A stretch of DNA of 64,000 nucleotides from Vibrio litoralis DSM 17657 (GTDB lineage: Bacteria > Pseudomonadota > Gammaproteobacteria > Enterobacterales > Vibrionaceae). The DNA lies in contig NZ_KE384566.1 in assembly GCF_000426765.1 (NCBI RefSeq), forward strand, positions 62,001 through 126,000, written 5' to 3'. Position 1 is the first letter of the stretch, and every line of letters starts with the position of its first letter. The notes under the pieces are model-generated. The model saw nothing but the letters and a program-made list of their open reading frames with translations. It ran no database searches and had not been told where the DNA came from. This document shows, one piece after another, positions 45,092 through 55,302 of this stretch. A program made the position numbers and the translations under genes.

Positions 45092-45418
45092 ATGACAGAA
45101 CAAACAAGTGCCAATTCACTGATCCATGTTGAGGTGGTGTATGCGCTGCCGCATGAGCAAAAAGTGTTTGAACTTGCAGTATCAGAGGATTTATCCGTTC
45201 AGGAAATTATTGAACAGTCAGGTGTTTTGGCTAATTACCCTGAGATAGATTTAGCAAAAAATAAAGTTGGTGTATTTAGTCGAAATATAAAACTAGATTC
45301 GACGGTACGCGATAAAGATCGCATTGAGATTTACCGACCTTTATTGGCGGATCCAAAAGAAATTCGCCGTAAGCGAGCAGAGCAAACAAAAGCAGAACAA
45401 GCCAAGAAGAAAGCTTAA
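45092..45418 (+). CDS. rnfH: RnfH-family ubiquitin-like protein
   Basis: The 108-residue product has a beta-grasp pattern (IHVEVVYALPHEQKVFELAVSEDLSVQEII, VGVFSRNIKLDSTVRDKDRIEIYRPLLADPKEIRRKRAEQ), the full family signature. The function is not settled; the pair with ratA has been called RatAB. The ATG at 45092 has GAGGAA upstream; the frame's earlier TTG overlaps ratA and is less likely. Confidence 0.93.
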   Translation: MTEQTSANSLIHVEVVYALPHEQKVFELAVSEDLSVQEIIEQSGVLANYPEIDLAKNKVGVFSRNIKLDSTVRDKDRIEIYRPLLADPKEIRRKRAEQTKAEQAKKKA

Positions 45419-45449
45419 TTTATTGAGCTTAAGCGAATAAAGAACGATA

Positions 45450-45499
45450 AAAAATGGCCTATCAAGTGAGATATTAATATCTACTTGATAGGCCATTTT
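45450..45499. terminator. Bidirectional terminator between rnfH and bamE
   Basis: AAAATGGCCTATCAAGT and ACTTGATAGGCCATTTT pair over 17 bp between two converging genes. Confidence 0.88.
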
Positions 45500-45513
45500 A
45501 CGTTTACTCGCTA

Positions 45514-45876
45514 TTAATTGAGCGGAGTATTGAAATCAGGGCTTAACTCAAAATCACCCGAAGCCTCGGTTAATGCTTGAGTTTGGGGATTAAATTTCAC
45601 AATAAAGTTTTTCTGAACAGTATCATCATGCCCGTGAGTGAAGTGGTAAATGTAGTACCAAGTATCAGGGTAACCATTTTCAACTAACATTGGCGAGCCT
45701 AGAACAAATTGAACCTGTTCTTTGGTCATGCCAACTCTAAGTTTGTCGACATCTGGCTGCTCTATGTAGTTACCTTGAGCAATATCGATGCGATAAACCA
45801 AGCGTTCAAGTACGCTACAGCCAGATAATATCGTTAAAGCGAAAGGGATAATGAGTATCCACTTTTTAAAATGCAT
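45514..45876 (-). CDS. bamE: Outer-membrane assembly lipoprotein BamE
   Basis: BamE is a lipoprotein of the BAM complex, which inserts beta-barrel proteins in the outer membrane. The 120-residue product has a lipobox (ILSGC, Cys20), the block [36 protein letters not shown] and DTWYYIYHF, all typical. It lies upstream-divergent to none and faces rnfH, as usual in Vibrio. Confidence 0.96.
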   Translation of the reverse strand: MHFKKWILIIPFALTILSGCSVLERLVYRIDIAQGNYIEQPDVDKLRVGMTKEQVQFVLGSPMLVENGYPDTWYYIYHFTHGHDDTVQKNFIVKFNPQTQALTEASGDFELSPDFNTPLN

Positions 45877-46023
45877 AGTGGTTTCTTTGAGTTAAAGGCG
45901 AAAATCTTGCTCGATGATAAACAAGCCAAGCGAAGAAGTAAAAGCCCGCAGTGTTAAACATGCAAATTAAGACCTAAAATTTAGAGTTTAGTTGCAAAGT
46001 TAATATAAATGACCATTGTTTTT

Positions 46024-46086
46024 CGAGACCCGAGACCCGAGACCCGAGACCCGAGACCCGAGACCCGAGACCCGAGACCCGAGACC
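46024..46086 (+). repeat. Heptamer array CGAGACC x9
   Basis: Nine perfect CGAGACC units (63 bp) end exactly at the first base of the recN stop codon complement. The period of seven is well suited to slippage. A three-unit relative CGAGACA lies at 28217. Confidence 0.95.
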
Positions 46087-47750
46087 TAAGCCGCAACTAA
46101 CAGTTCTTTGGCATTCGCTTTGGTTGAATCAGTAATCGTGCTACCGCCAAGTAAACGAGCCAGTTCATCAATGCGTTGATTTTCATCTAATTGATGAATA
46201 CGAGTTTCTGTTTTGCCAGCTTTGGTTTGTTTCGCGACAAATAATTGCTGATGACCACTGCCGGCTACTTGCGGTAAGTGGGTGACACAAAGTACCTGAG
46301 TAGACTCACCTAGCTTACGTAGCATTCTTCCTACAACACTTGCCGTTGGGCCACTGATACCGACATCCACTTCATCAAATATTAGGCTCGGTGTTTGAAC
46401 TTTTTGCGCCGTAATAACTTGAATCGCTAATGAAATTCGAGACAGTTCACCACCAGAAGCGACTTTGGCTAACGCTTGTAATGGCTGGCCAGGGTTGGTT
46501 AAAACTAAGAAATTGATTTGATCTATGCCTAGTGGCGCAGCATGTTTTTCATCTTTTATCACATCAATACAGAATTGCGCTTTTTCCATGCTTAGCTCAT
46601 GCATACTGTGAGAAATCAGTTTATTTAGCTCTTTCGCATAGCGGCTACGGCTTTTACTCAGCTTTTCAGCAGCAGTTATAAAGGTTTGATATTTATCATC
46701 GACATCTTTTTCTAATTGCTCGAACTTTTCATCAGAGCAATCGAGCGCTTCAATTTGCGCTTTTACTTCTTGATGATATTGATATAACTCTTCCGGACGA
46801 ACGTGATGCTTACGCGCGGTAGTCATTACTTTGCTGAAACGTTCTTCGACTTCGGCTATTCGTGCTGGGTCAACATCGATGTTATCGGAGTAATGTCTTA
46901 ATTCTGAGTTAGTTTCTTCTAGTTGGATCATGGCTTCCGATAATAGATTTGGTAGGTGAGCCAATGATGGATCTAATTCTGCAAGCTCACTGAGTGAATG
47001 ACTGACAGAATGAAGTAGGCTAAGCGCATTCATTTCTTCGTCTTCATACAGTTCATTGATTGCTTGTTGACAAATAACCGCAATCTGTCCACTACTTGAA
47101 AGGACTTTATGTTCTTGTTCGAGATCTTCAAATTCGTTTTCAGATAATGCTAACTCGTCCAACTCTTTCACTTGATATTCAAGCAATTGCTTTTGAGCTA
47201 GATTTTCTTGGCTATTGGCTCGCAGATTCTTAAGTTGGTTTCGTAGTTGACGCCAATCTGAATAATGCTTTTTACTCGCTTGGATCAGTTGTTGGTGGCC
47301 GGCGTATTGGTCTAGTAAGGTTAATTGGTGTTCAGGCTTCATCAGTAGGTGATGAGCATGCTGCCCATGAATGTTGACTAAGTTTTGTCCTAGTGATTTC
47401 AATTGTGACAATGGCACTGGATTACCATTGATAAACGCACGCGAGCGACCTTCATTAGTGATGATACGACGAATAATGCATTCTTCACCATCCAGTAATT
47501 CATTGTCTTCTAACCATCGAGTGGCATTAATGTTGTTATCTAAAATAAAGGAAGCGGTGATGTCGGTTTTTTCCTCACCAGGACGTACCATATTGCTATC
47601 AGCACGACCACCTAAACACAGGCTTAGCGCATCAATCGCAATAGATTTACCGGCACCTGTTTCACCGGTAATGGTTGTCATTCCTTTGAAAAGCTCTAGC
47701 TGTAAAGACTTAACAATTGCAAAATTATTAATACTTAAATGGGAGAGCAT
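46086..47750 (-). CDS. recN: DNA repair ATPase RecN
   Basis: RecN is an SMC-like protein that helps repair double-strand breaks. The 554-residue product has Walker [16 protein letters not shown] near residue 30, long coiled coils (about 155-360), and the C-terminal [19 protein letters not shown] signature and Walker [14 protein letters not shown] near 455. The ATG at 47750 with AGGTGG upstream matches the family start ([13 protein letters not shown]). Two LexA boxes lie 30-70 bp upstream, so it belongs to the SOS response. Confidence 0.97.
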   Translation of the reverse strand: MLSHLSINNFAIVKSLQLELFKGMTTITGETGAGKSIAIDALSLCLGGRADSNMVRPGEEKTDITASFILDNNINATRWLEDNELLDGEECIIRRIITNEGRSRAFINGNPVPLSQLKSLGQNLVNIHGQHAHHLLMKPEHQLTLLDQYAGHQQLIQASKKHYSDWRQLRNQLKNLRANSQENLAQKQLLEYQVKELDELALSENEFEDLEQEHKVLSSSGQIAVICQQAINELYEDEEMNALSLLHSVSHSLSELAELDPSLAHLPNLLSEAMIQLEETNSELRHYSDNIDVDPARIAEVEERFSKVMTTARKHHVRPEELYQYHQEVKAQIEALDCSDEKFEQLEKDVDDKYQTFITAAEKLSKSRSRYAKELNKLISHSMHELSMEKAQFCIDVIKDEKHAAPLGIDQINFLVLTNPGQPLQALAKVASGGELSRISLAIQVITAQKVQTPSLIFDEVDVGISGPTASVVGRMLRKLGESTQVLCVTHLPQVAGSGHQQLFVAKQTKAGKTETRIHQLDENQRIDELARLLGGSTITDSTKANAKELLVAA

Positions 47751-47782
47751 AAATCCACCTCGAAAAAAGATAAAACAAATCA

Positions 47783-47798
47783 CTGTATGTAAAAACAG
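47783..47798 (-). promoter_or_regulatory. LexA box 1 before recN
   Basis: CTGTATGTAAAAACAG fits the LexA consensus CTGT-N8-ACAG perfectly. Confidence 0.88.
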
Positions 47799-47804
47799 TA
47801 TATA

Positions 47805-47820
47805 CTGGCTTTTTATACAG
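47805..47820 (-). promoter_or_regulatory. LexA box 2 before recN
   Basis: CTGGCTTTTTATACAG differs from CTGT-N8-ACAG at one base; read on the other strand it is CTGTATAAAAAGCCAG. It lies 22 bp from the first box, matching the tandem boxes known for recN. Confidence 0.75.
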
Positions 47821-47868
47821 TAAAGTTTTTTTGTGTGAATTTTGCATCTTGTAGTTAGCTAGATATAA

Positions 47869-47902
47869 AAATGCTCAGGTGATCACAGGGATCATCTGAG
47901 CA
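47869..47902 (-). terminator. Hairpin between nadK and recN
   Basis: ATGCTCAGGTGATC and GGATCATCTGAGCAT form a long near-perfect stem after the nadK stop. T-rich sequence is limited, so it is a likely but weak terminator. Confidence 0.6.
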
Positions 47903-47963
47903 TATTCATTATTACATCTGTTATCTGCTATCTGCTATCTAGTAGCGAGTCAGTAAGCTGGGA

Positions 47964-48848
47964 TTAAAATAATTTACTCGACCAACCTAGTTTATGACGC
48001 AATACATGGTAGTAGCTGTAATCTTCAGGGTGAATCAGCTTTAAAATGCTTGGGCTTTGGAAGATTTGAATTTCATCCCCAGGTGACACTGGGAGTGATA
48101 TTTGGCCGTCACAACTGACTTCTTGAGTGCCTCTGTTATCAGGGGATACCACTAGTTTAATTTTGCGATTGCCGTCAACAACTAAAGGACGACTAGATAA
48201 AGTATGAGGGAACATTGGAACCAATGAAATTGCATTCAAACTAGGTGATAAAATCGGGCCGCCGCCAGAAAGTGAATAGGCAGTTGAGCCAGTCGGTGTT
48301 GAAACGATTAAGCCATCGGAGCGTTGTGAGAAAGCAAATCGGTCATCAATGTAGACTTCAAATTCAATCATATGAGCGATTTTACCTGGGTGCAGAACCA
48401 CTTCATTTAACGCAGAATTATGACTTTTCACATGGTCACTACGATGCACTTCTGCCTCTAATAAGAAACGTTCTTCAACTAGGTATTCGCCTTTCAGTAC
48501 TTTGAGTAGAGCATCGTGAAAATCCTCAGGGTTGAGATCGGTTAAGAAACCTAGGCTACCTCGGTTAACCCCGATAACTGAAATATCAAAGCGAGATAAA
48601 ATACGCGCCGCACCGAGCATGTTGCCATCACCGCCAACCACAATCGCTAAATCCGCTTGTTCGCCGATCTTAAGTAAACTGGAAAATACATCTTTGGGAA
48701 GGTCATCTAAAATATCGATCAAGCGATCATCTATTAATACGGTGTAGTTCTGTTCTATCAGCCAATGAAAAAGCTCTTTATGCGTTTGCACAGCTTTATG
48801 GTCGCGAGGCTTACCAATAATGGCAATAACGTTAAAAGGCTTCTGCAT
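47964..48848 (-). CDS. nadK: NAD kinase
   Basis: NadK makes NADP from NAD and ATP. The 294-residue product has the [13 protein letters not shown] motif near residue 70, [11 protein letters not shown] near 95 and [20 protein letters not shown] near 180, the full family set. The ATG at 48848 matches the usual N-terminus; an in-frame TTG three codons earlier is possible. It is divergent from grpE, as in other Vibrio. Confidence 0.96.
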   Translation of the reverse strand: MQKPFNVIAIIGKPRDHKAVQTHKELFHWLIEQNYTVLIDDRLIDILDDLPKDVFSSLLKIGEQADLAIVVGGDGNMLGAARILSRFDISVIGVNRGSLGFLTDLNPEDFHDALLKVLKGEYLVEERFLLEAEVHRSDHVKSHNSALNEVVLHPGKIAHMIEFEVYIDDRFAFSQRSDGLIVSTPTGSTAYSLSGGGPILSPSLNAISLVPMFPHTLSSRPLVVDGNRKIKLVVSPDNRGTQEVSCDGQISLPVSPGDEIQIFQSPSILKLIHPEDYSYYHVLRHKLGWSSKLF

Positions 48849-48944
48849 AGGATTCAACTCTATTGTGAAAAGGGGCGATAAGGTTTTTTTGGTATTTTAT
48901 CAGGCATATTTATTAAGCATAGTGAAAGATAAACGCACTCTACG

Positions 48945-48972
48945 CTTGAATCATAAATCTTCATCCCCATAA
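48945..48972 (+). promoter_or_regulatory. Sigma32 heat-shock promoter of grpE
   Basis: CTTGAA (48945-48950) and CCCCATAATA (from 48965) are separated by 14 bases, a very good match to the sigma32 consensus, about 90 bp before the grpE start. Confidence 0.85.
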
Positions 48973-49059
48973 TAAAGGCAAGTGGAACGACTATGCGAGT
49001 ATTTTGTGCCTATTCCGTTAGGACAAGCGCATGGTGTTGAATATATTCTTGGAGATATC

Positions 49060-49698
49060 ATGACTACAGAACATAACAAACCGCAAGATGAAGAGCTAAA
49101 ATCGCAAGATCTACAAGTTGAGCAAGAACTTGTTGAAGATGATGTCAATACAGATGACGCTCAAACCATTGGTGGCGAAGGCGATATCGATTGGAATGAC
49201 GAAATTGAACAAGTGGAGCAAGAAGCTTCTCGTGTTATCGAATTAGAAGCGGCGTTAAATGCTGCGGAAGCTCAAATTAAAGAGCAGCAAGATTCAGTAC
49301 TGCGTGCTAAAGCGGAAGTTGAAAACATGCGCCGTCGTAGCGAGCAAGAAATTGATAAAGCTCGTAAGTACGCATTGAATAAATTCGCTGAAGAATTATT
49401 GCCAGTAATCGATAACTTAGAGCGAGCTCTACAAGCAGCCAACCCTGAAGAAGAAGCGGTTAAGCCGATTCTTGAAGGTGTTGAGATGACACACAAATCC
49501 TTCATTGATACGGTTGCTAAGTATGGACTCGTGGCAATTAATCCAGAAGGTGAAGCATTCAACCCTGAGCTTCATCAAGCGATTGGTATGCAAGAAAGCC
49601 CAGATCACGAATCTAATACCGTGATGATGGTGATGCAAAAAGGTTATGAATTAAATGGTCGAGTGATTCGTCCTGCCATGGTGATGGTTGCGAAGTAG
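49060..49698 (+). CDS. grpE: Nucleotide exchange factor GrpE
   Basis: GrpE releases ADP from DnaK. The 212-residue product has an acidic, disordered N-terminus, a long helix with a coiled coil ([63 protein letters not shown] is summarised by the blocks AEVENMRRR and [16 protein letters not shown]), and the C-terminal beta domain [20 protein letters not shown] and [18 protein letters not shown]. The ATG at 49060 has GGAG at good spacing; the longer frame is not needed. A sigma32 promoter lies upstream. Confidence 0.97.
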   Translation: MTTEHNKPQDEELKSQDLQVEQELVEDDVNTDDAQTIGGEGDIDWNDEIEQVEQEASRVIELEAALNAAEAQIKEQQDSVLRAKAEVENMRRRSEQEIDKARKYALNKFAEELLPVIDNLERALQAANPEEEAVKPILEGVEMTHKSFIDTVAKYGLVAINPEGEAFNPELHQAIGMQESPDHESNTVMMVMQKGYELNGRVIRPAMVMVAK

Positions 49699-49805
49699 AT
49701 TCATCAACGCAAAAAAGTTGTTAGAAAGATCACTGTTTGGTATTCAGAGGGTGATCGCTTTCAAACTTTTAGCTAAAGACTCAATCTGAATGCTAGCGAA
49801 TATGA

Positions 49806-49838
49806 AAGTGTAGGGAATGATTTTCTCTACACTTTTTT
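49806..49838 (+). terminator. Terminator after grpE
   Basis: AAGTGTAGGGA, a short loop and TCTCTACACTTTTTT give a stem with a T run, 110 bp after grpE and just before the aldo/keto reductase gene. Confidence 0.75.
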
Positions 49839-49854
49839 CGTTTTAGGAGATGTT

Positions 49855-50886
49855 ATGAGTCGCTATGTACCTGCTGAAGATCGTTATCAAAAAATGAAAT
49901 ATCGCCGCTGTGGACAATCTGGTCTGCTATTGCCTGCGGTTTCTTTAGGGCTGTGGCATAACTTTGGGGATGATGCGAGTCATCAAAATAAGCGTGAGAT
50001 CTGCCAAACTGCCTTTGATAATGGTATTACTCACTTTGATCTCGCCAATAATTATGGACCTGAGCCAGGTAGTGCAGAGCGAGCGTTTGGCGAAATTTTA
50101 AAAACAGACTTCGCAGGCCTACGTGATGAGTTGGTTATTTCAAGTAAAGCGGGTTACCACATGTGGGATGGCCCTTATGGCGAATGGGGATCGCGTAAGT
50201 ACCTAATATCTTCATGTGATCAATCGTTAAAACGTATGGGCATCGATTACGTTGATATTTTCTATTCTCATCGCTTTGATCCAAACACGCCACTGGAAGA
50301 AACTATGGGGGCGCTTGATCATATCGTAAAATCAGGAAGAGCCTTATATGTTGGCATTTCTTCTTATAATTCAGAATGTACTCGTAAAGCGGTTGAGATT
50401 TTAAATGATCTCGGGACGCCGTGCTTAATTCACCAACCGAGTTACAGCATGCTAAATCGCTGGGTAGAAACGGATGGTTTGAAAGACACATTAAAAGAGC
50501 TCGGTGTAGGGTCTATCGCATTTAGCCCGTTAGCTCAGGGGATGTTAACCACTAAATATCTCAATGGTGTGCCTGAAGGTAGCCGGGCAACGCAAGGCAA
50601 GTCGTTACAGCAAGATATGCTAACCGAACAAGCAATCGAAAAAATTAAAGCGCTTAATGAGATTGCACAGCGTCGCGGCCAAACTTTGGCACAAATGGCG
50701 ATTTCTTGGGTATTGCGTAATGAAGGAATTACCACAGCGTTAATTGGTGCGTCAAAAGCCTCGCAGGTACTAGATTGCGCGGGAGCGGTGAATAACTTGG
50801 AGTTTACTCAGCAAGAGTTGGATGAGATTGATTTATACGCGCAAGATGAAGCTATCAATCTATGGGCGAAATCTTCGCAAGTTTAA
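49855..50886 (+). CDS. Aldo/keto reductase (YghZ-like)
   Basis: The 343-residue TIM-barrel oxidoreductase has FDLANNYGPEPGSAERAFGEIL (catalytic Asp and Tyr near 60-66), ELVISSKAGYHMWDGPYG (catalytic Lys), DYVDIFYSHRFDPNTPLEETMGAL (catalytic His) and the NADPH-site block GASKASQVLD. Its nearest well-known relative is E. coli YghZ (GpR), which reduces methylglyoxal or L-glyceraldehyde 3-phosphate. The terminator of grpE separates it from the upstream gene. Confidence 0.9.
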   Translation: MSRYVPAEDRYQKMKYRRCGQSGLLLPAVSLGLWHNFGDDASHQNKREICQTAFDNGITHFDLANNYGPEPGSAERAFGEILKTDFAGLRDELVISSKAGYHMWDGPYGEWGSRKYLISSCDQSLKRMGIDYVDIFYSHRFDPNTPLEETMGALDHIVKSGRALYVGISSYNSECTRKAVEILNDLGTPCLIHQPSYSMLNRWVETDGLKDTLKELGVGSIAFSPLAQGMLTTKYLNGVPEGSRATQGKSLQQDMLTEQAIEKIKALNEIAQRRGQTLAQMAISWVLRNEGITTALIGASKASQVLDCAGAVNNLEFTQQELDEIDLYAQDEAINLWAKSSQV

Positions 50887-50958
50887 TCAGACTAGATATT
50901 CTCAATAGACCGGTATTTTATTTATAGCCAAATCACTTAGGCATATAAGTAAACCATC

Positions 50959-50990
50959 AAGCTGCCTTTTATCGATGGGGCAGCTTTTTT
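50959..50990 (+). terminator. Terminator after the aldo/keto reductase gene
   Basis: AAGCTGCC, a 12-base loop and GGCAGCTTTTTT form a stem with a T run. Confidence 0.85.
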
Positions 50991-51040
50991 ATGGCTTTAA
51001 TCTCTTGAAAGAGACAGAAAGACATTAATTTTTTTATTTC

Positions 51041-51073
51041 TCCCCTTGAAAAGCATTTTGTCGCCCTTATCTA
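51041..51073 (+). promoter_or_regulatory. Sigma32 heat-shock promoter of dnaK
   Basis: TCCCCTTGAA (CTTGAA at 51045-51050), 13 bases, then CCCTTATCTA (51064-51073) match the sigma32 consensus well. It lies about 270 bp before the dnaK start, with a dispersed repeat inserted between. Confidence 0.8.
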
Positions 51074-51111
51074 TTGTGCATACAGAAACGTAACGCTCAT
51101 ATCCCTTTTAT

Positions 51112-51224
51112 ATTTGAAGCTGCAGCTTTGTTGACTGCATTCATTTGGCCCAATCACGTAGGAAAGCTACGCTCATGGGGTCTGATGAATTTGTCGCCTC
51201 ACTGCAACTCCAACTATTTTCGGG
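51112..51224. repeat. Dispersed palindromic element, copy in the dnaK leader
   Basis: It reads TTGAAGCTGCAGCTTTGTTGACTGC, CCCAATCACGTAGG, CTACGCTCATGGGG and TTTGTCGCCTCACTGCAACTCC in parts, the same order as at 28076. It sits between the heat-shock promoter and dnaK, so it is transcribed as part of the dnaK 5' leader. Confidence 0.72.
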
Positions 51225-51340
51225 GATAGATAAAAATTTAGCTTACAGGGTTGAATCCCAATTTTGAGCCCCCATCTATTTGTTATCAAAAGCTGGGTAT
51301 AGCAAAAATTGAATAACTGAAATTCTTTGGAGAATGTCAA

Positions 51341-53251
51341 ATGGGTAGAATCATTGGTATTGATTTAGGTACAACTAACTCATGTGTTGCGGTATTAGAC
51401 GGCGACAAACCACGCGTAATTGAAAATGCTGAAGGCGAACGTACAACAGCATCAGTGGTTGCTTATACAGATGGCGAAACATTAGTAGGTCAACCTGCAA
51501 AACGCCAAGCGGTCACTAACCCTGAAAATACATTGTTCGCAATCAAACGTTTGATCGGTCGTCGTTTTGAAGACGAAGAAGTTCAACGTGATATCGAAAT
51601 CATGCCTTATAAAATTGTTAAGGCAGATAACGGTGATGCTTGGGTTGAAGCAAAAGGCCAAAAAATGGCCGCTCCTCAGGTTTCAGCTGAAATCTTGAAG
51701 AAAATGAAAAAAACCGCTGAGGATTTCCTTGGTGAAGAAGTAACTGCAGCCGTTATTACGGTTCCTGCATACTTCAACGATGCACAACGTCAAGCAACAA
51801 AAGATGCTGGCCGTATCGCAGGTCTTGAAGTTAAGCGTATTATCAACGAACCTACAGCAGCTGCACTTGCTTACGGTCTTGATAAGAAAGGCGGCGATCG
51901 CACTATCGCGGTTTATGACCTTGGTGGTGGTACATTCGATATCTCTATTATCGAAATTGATGAGCACGAAGGCGAGCAAACTTTCGAAGTACTAGCAACT
52001 AACGGTGATACTCACCTAGGTGGTGAAGACTTTGATACTCGTTTGATCAACTACTTAGTATCTGAGTTCCAAAAAGAGCAAGGCATTAACCTGAAAAACG
52101 ATCCACTTGCGATGCAACGTGTGAAAGAAGCGGCTGAGAAAGCGAAGATTGAACTATCTTCTGCACAACAAACAGACGTGAACCTTCCATACGTGACAGC
52201 GGATGCGACTGGTCCTAAGCACATGAACGTAAAAGTAACTCGTTCTAAACTAGAATCTCTAGTTGAAGATCTAGTTCAACGTTCTCTTGAGCCGCTAAAA
52301 GTTGCTCTAGCAGATGCTGACCTATCAGTAAGTGACATTACTGACGTTATCCTAGTAGGTGGTCAAACACGTATGCCAATGGTTCAAGCAAAAGTGGCTG
52401 AATTCTTTGGTAAAGAAGCTCGTAAAGATGTGAACCCTGATGAAGCAGTAGCAATTGGTGCTGCCGTTCAAGGTGGTGTTCTTGCGGGTGACGTGAAAGA
52501 CGTGCTTCTATTAGATGTGACTCCTCTATCTTTCGGTATCGAAACGATGGGTGGTGTTATGACTAAGCTAATTGAGAAAAATACAACGATTCCAACAAAA
52601 GCGAATCAAGTGTTCTCAACAGCAGAAGACAACCAAAGCGCAGTAACGATTCACGTACTACAAGGTGAGCGTAAGCAAGCGACTTATAACAAGTCTCTAG
52701 GTCAATTTAACCTAGAAGGTATTAACCCTGCGCCACGTGGCATGCCACAAATCGAAGTAACGTTTGACCTAGATGCGGATGGTATCTTGAACGTTTCTGC
52801 GAAAGATAAAGCGACAGGTAAAGAGCAAAAAATCACGATTCAAGCATCTGGTGGTCTATCAGATGAAGAAATCGAGAAAATGGTACAAGAAGCGGAAGCT
52901 AACAAAGAAGCGGACAAAAAGTTCGAAGAGTTAGTAACGACTCGTAACCAAGCTGATCAAATGATCCACGGTACTCGTAAGCAAATGGAAGAAGCAGGTG
53001 ATGCACTTCCAGCTGACGAGAAAGAGAAAATTGAAGCAGCAATTGCAGCACTTGAATCAGTGAAGTCTGGCGATGACAAAGAAGCCATCGACACTAAAGT
53101 TCAAGAGTTAGCAACAGCAGCTCAAAAATTGATGGAAATTGCTCAGCAGAAAGCTCAAGCACAACAATCTGAAGGTGGCGAGCAAGCTAAACCTGAAGAT
53201 GACGTTGTTGACGCTGAGTTCGAAGAAGTTAAAGACGAAGACAAAAAATAA
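51341..53251 (+). CDS. dnaK: Chaperone DnaK (Hsp70)
   Basis: The ATP-driven Hsp70 chaperone. The 636-residue product starts [18 protein letters not shown], has the ATPase blocks [21 protein letters not shown] and [17 protein letters not shown], the linker [18 protein letters not shown] near 390, the peptide-binding domain, and the acidic tail ending [20 protein letters not shown]. GGAG precedes the ATG. It works with DnaJ (downstream) and GrpE (upstream). Confidence 0.98.
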   Translation: MGRIIGIDLGTTNSCVAVLDGDKPRVIENAEGERTTASVVAYTDGETLVGQPAKRQAVTNPENTLFAIKRLIGRRFEDEEVQRDIEIMPYKIVKADNGDAWVEAKGQKMAAPQVSAEILKKMKKTAEDFLGEEVTAAVITVPAYFNDAQRQATKDAGRIAGLEVKRIINEPTAAALAYGLDKKGGDRTIAVYDLGGGTFDISIIEIDEHEGEQTFEVLATNGDTHLGGEDFDTRLINYLVSEFQKEQGINLKNDPLAMQRVKEAAEKAKIELSSAQQTDVNLPYVTADATGPKHMNVKVTRSKLESLVEDLVQRSLEPLKVALADADLSVSDITDVILVGGQTRMPMVQAKVAEFFGKEARKDVNPDEAVAIGAAVQGGVLAGDVKDVLLLDVTPLSFGIETMGGVMTKLIEKNTTIPTKANQVFSTAEDNQSAVTIHVLQGERKQATYNKSLGQFNLEGINPAPRGMPQIEVTFDLDADGILNVSAKDKATGKEQKITIQASGGLSDEEIEKMVQEAEANKEADKKFEELVTTRNQADQMIHGTRKQMEEAGDALPADEKEKIEAAIAALESVKSGDDKEAIDTKVQELATAAQKLMEIAQQKAQAQQSEGGEQAKPEDDVVDAEFEEVKDEDKK

Positions 53252-53312
53252 TCGAGGTTGATTATTGTTAAGTCTGTCACCTTTAATTAACTAAGGGTGA
53301 ATGATACGAAAC

Positions 53313-53352
53313 TGCGGGCGTTTAGAGTTTGTCTCTCACGCCCGCAATTTTC
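53313..53352 (+). terminator. Hairpin between dnaK and dnaJ
   Basis: TGCGGGCGT and ACGCCCGCA form a GC-rich stem followed by ATTTTC, about 60 bp after dnaK. It should reduce read-through so that dnaJ is made at lower level than dnaK. Confidence 0.78.
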
Positions 53353-53520
53353 GATCTGATACTGGTTAATTTGTCCCGCTAGATAATCACTTCTACCTAA
53401 GCTGTCATTGATAGAGGTTTAAGGTATATCGGATTATCTAGCTAGATATAGCTTCTCATAGTTTAAAACACACACTGATGAGCAATGCTTGTTGGTAAAA
53501 AGAATATTGGTGAACCGAGC

Positions 53521-54660
53521 ATGTCAAAACGTGATCTTTATGAAGTATTAGGTGTCAGCCGTGATGCATCAGAGCGCGATATTAAAAAGGCGTACAAACG
53601 TCTTGCGATGAAATATCACCCAGATCGCAACCAAGAAGCGGATGCATCTGACAAATTTAAAGAAGTTAAAGAAGCGTATGAAGTTTTAACGGACCCACAT
53701 AAAAAGCAAGCTTACGATCAATACGGTCATGCAGCCTTTGAACAAGGTGGCATGGGCGGCGGCGGTGGCTTCGGTGGAGGCGGCGGCTTTGAAGACATGT
53801 TTGGTGATGTCTTCGGCGATATATTTGGTGGCGGCCGTCGTGGCGGACCACAGCGAGCTCAACGTGGTGCAGACTTACGCTACAACATGGAACTGTCTCT
53901 TGAAGAAGCGGTTCGCGGTTGTGAAAAAGAGATTAACATTTCAACTCTAACAGAGTGTGAAGTGTGTGACGGTAGTGGCGCTAAAGCGGGCTCAAGATCG
54001 CAAACTTGTGGCACTTGTCATGGTCATGGTCAAGTTCAAATGCGTCAGGGCTTCTTTGCTGTGCAGCAAGCCTGTCCTACTTGTCATGGTCGTGGTCAAA
54101 TCATTAAGGACCCATGTGGTGCTTGTCATGGTGAAGGCCGTAAGAATAAGAGCAAAACATTAAATGTTAAGATCCCTGCTGGTGTTGATACTGGCGATCG
54201 CATTCGTCTAAACGGCGAAGGTGAAGCGGGTGAACGTGGCGCTCCAGCCGGTGACTTATATGTACAAGTACATTTAAAAGACCACCATATCTTTGAACGT
54301 GACGGCAATAATTTACATTGTGAAGTACCGGTAAGCTTTACTTTAGCTGCATTGGGCGGCGAAGTAGAAGTACCAACGTTAGATGGTCGCTTTAAGCTTA
54401 AAGTGCCTGCTGAGATGCAGACTGGCCGTATGTTCCGTATGCGCGGCAAAGGTGTGAAATCAGTACGCAGTGGCGCAACCGGTGACTTAATTTGTAAGCT
54501 AGTAGTCGAAACACCCGTGAAATTAAGCTCTCGTCAAAAAGAATTATTACGCGAACTTGAAGAGTCTTTTGGTGGCGAAGAAGCAAGCCAAAAGCATAAG
54601 CCGAAATCAGAGGGTTTCTTCAATGGTGTGAAAAAATTCTTTGATGATTTGACGAGCTAA
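53521..54660 (+). CDS. dnaJ: Co-chaperone DnaJ (Hsp40)
   Basis: DnaJ delivers substrates to DnaK and stimulates its ATPase. The 379-residue product has the J domain with HPD (KYHPDRN, residue 32-38), a Gly/Phe-rich linker (FGGGGGF), four zinc-binding CxxCxGxG repeats ([32 protein letters not shown], about 144-205) and the C-terminal substrate domains. The ATG at 53521 matches the family start; the frame's earlier ATG at 53485 is less likely. Confidence 0.98.
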   Translation: MSKRDLYEVLGVSRDASERDIKKAYKRLAMKYHPDRNQEADASDKFKEVKEAYEVLTDPHKKQAYDQYGHAAFEQGGMGGGGGFGGGGGFEDMFGDVFGDIFGGGRRGGPQRAQRGADLRYNMELSLEEAVRGCEKEINISTLTECEVCDGSGAKAGSRSQTCGTCHGHGQVQMRQGFFAVQQACPTCHGRGQIIKDPCGACHGEGRKNKSKTLNVKIPAGVDTGDRIRLNGEGEAGERGAPAGDLYVQVHLKDHHIFERDGNNLHCEVPVSFTLAALGGEVEVPTLDGRFKLKVPAEMQTGRMFRMRGKGVKSVRSGATGDLICKLVVETPVKLSSRQKELLRELEESFGGEEASQKHKPKSEGFFNGVKKFFDDLTS

Positions 54661-54680
54661 TAGTCAATTTTGATATGAAC

Positions 54681-54718
54681 AACAAAGCCTCTGCTAGTGA
54701 TAGTGGAGGCTTTGTTGG
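54681..54718. terminator. Terminator between dnaJ and the pilin gene
   Basis: AACAAAGCCTC and GAGGCTTTGTT pair across a 14-base loop, between converging genes. Confidence 0.8.
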
Positions 54719-54735
54719 TTTACGAGTCTCGCAAA

Positions 54736-55200
54736 TCAATTCCAACATCCATCTACATTAACGCTACCTTTCTTAGCGCTCCCTACCGAACCAGCATTCA
54801 TCTCTAGCGTGCCACATTTGTCTTTATCTTGTCCCAAGGCGGATTGTGGAGTGGCTTTAATCACATAATAAGCAATACCACTGGCACCGGAAGTTATAGA
54901 AAATTTATAGCGGTCACTGTCGGTTTGGCAGCCTAGGCTAGAGTCACATGTCCCCGCGGTATTATCGATAATAGTATAATCGTAACTGCCACTTTGGGTG
55001 CGATGTTGCTCAAGCTCTAACTGAATTTTCATCATATCGGACATGACAGAAGAGCGGTGACTTTTTAACACATGTTCTTGATAGCTTGGGTAGGCGATGG
55101 CGGTCAAAACACCAATAATCGCTACAGCGATCAATAATTCGATCAATGTCATTCCTTTTTGTCTTGTGCTTCTTTTTTTACATCGATTTATTCGAATCAT
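54736..55200 (-). CDS. Type IV pilin-like protein (PilE type)
   Basis: A minor pilin of the type IV competence or adhesion pilus system. The 154-residue product has a short basic leader cut at KG|MTLIELLIAVAIIGVL (Glu5 present), a long N-terminal helix and PSYQEHVLKS. It has two Cys pairs (CDSSLGC, DKCG...GC). It lies in the position of the V. cholerae VC0857 minor pilin next to dnaJ, and is divergent from the rest of the block. Confidence 0.88.
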   Translation of the reverse strand: MIRINRCKKRSTRQKGMTLIELLIAVAIIGVLTAIAYPSYQEHVLKSHRSSVMSDMMKIQLELEQHRTQSGSYDYTIIDNTAGTCDSSLGCQTDSDRYKFSITSGASGIAYYVIKATPQSALGQDKDKCGTLEMNAGSVGSAKKGSVNVDGCWN

Positions 55201-55302
55201 TTCTATTACTTCCAGTTAGAGGCTTATGCCATTTTTGATAAGTGTTAGCATCACTGCAAGTTGAAATATCAAGATGTAACTAGTTGCAGAGGATTTTGGG
55301 GA

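Noticed and set aside
46024..46086. CRISPR-like array by recN
   Set aside because: The units are directly adjacent 7-mers without spacers, so it is a simple tandem repeat.
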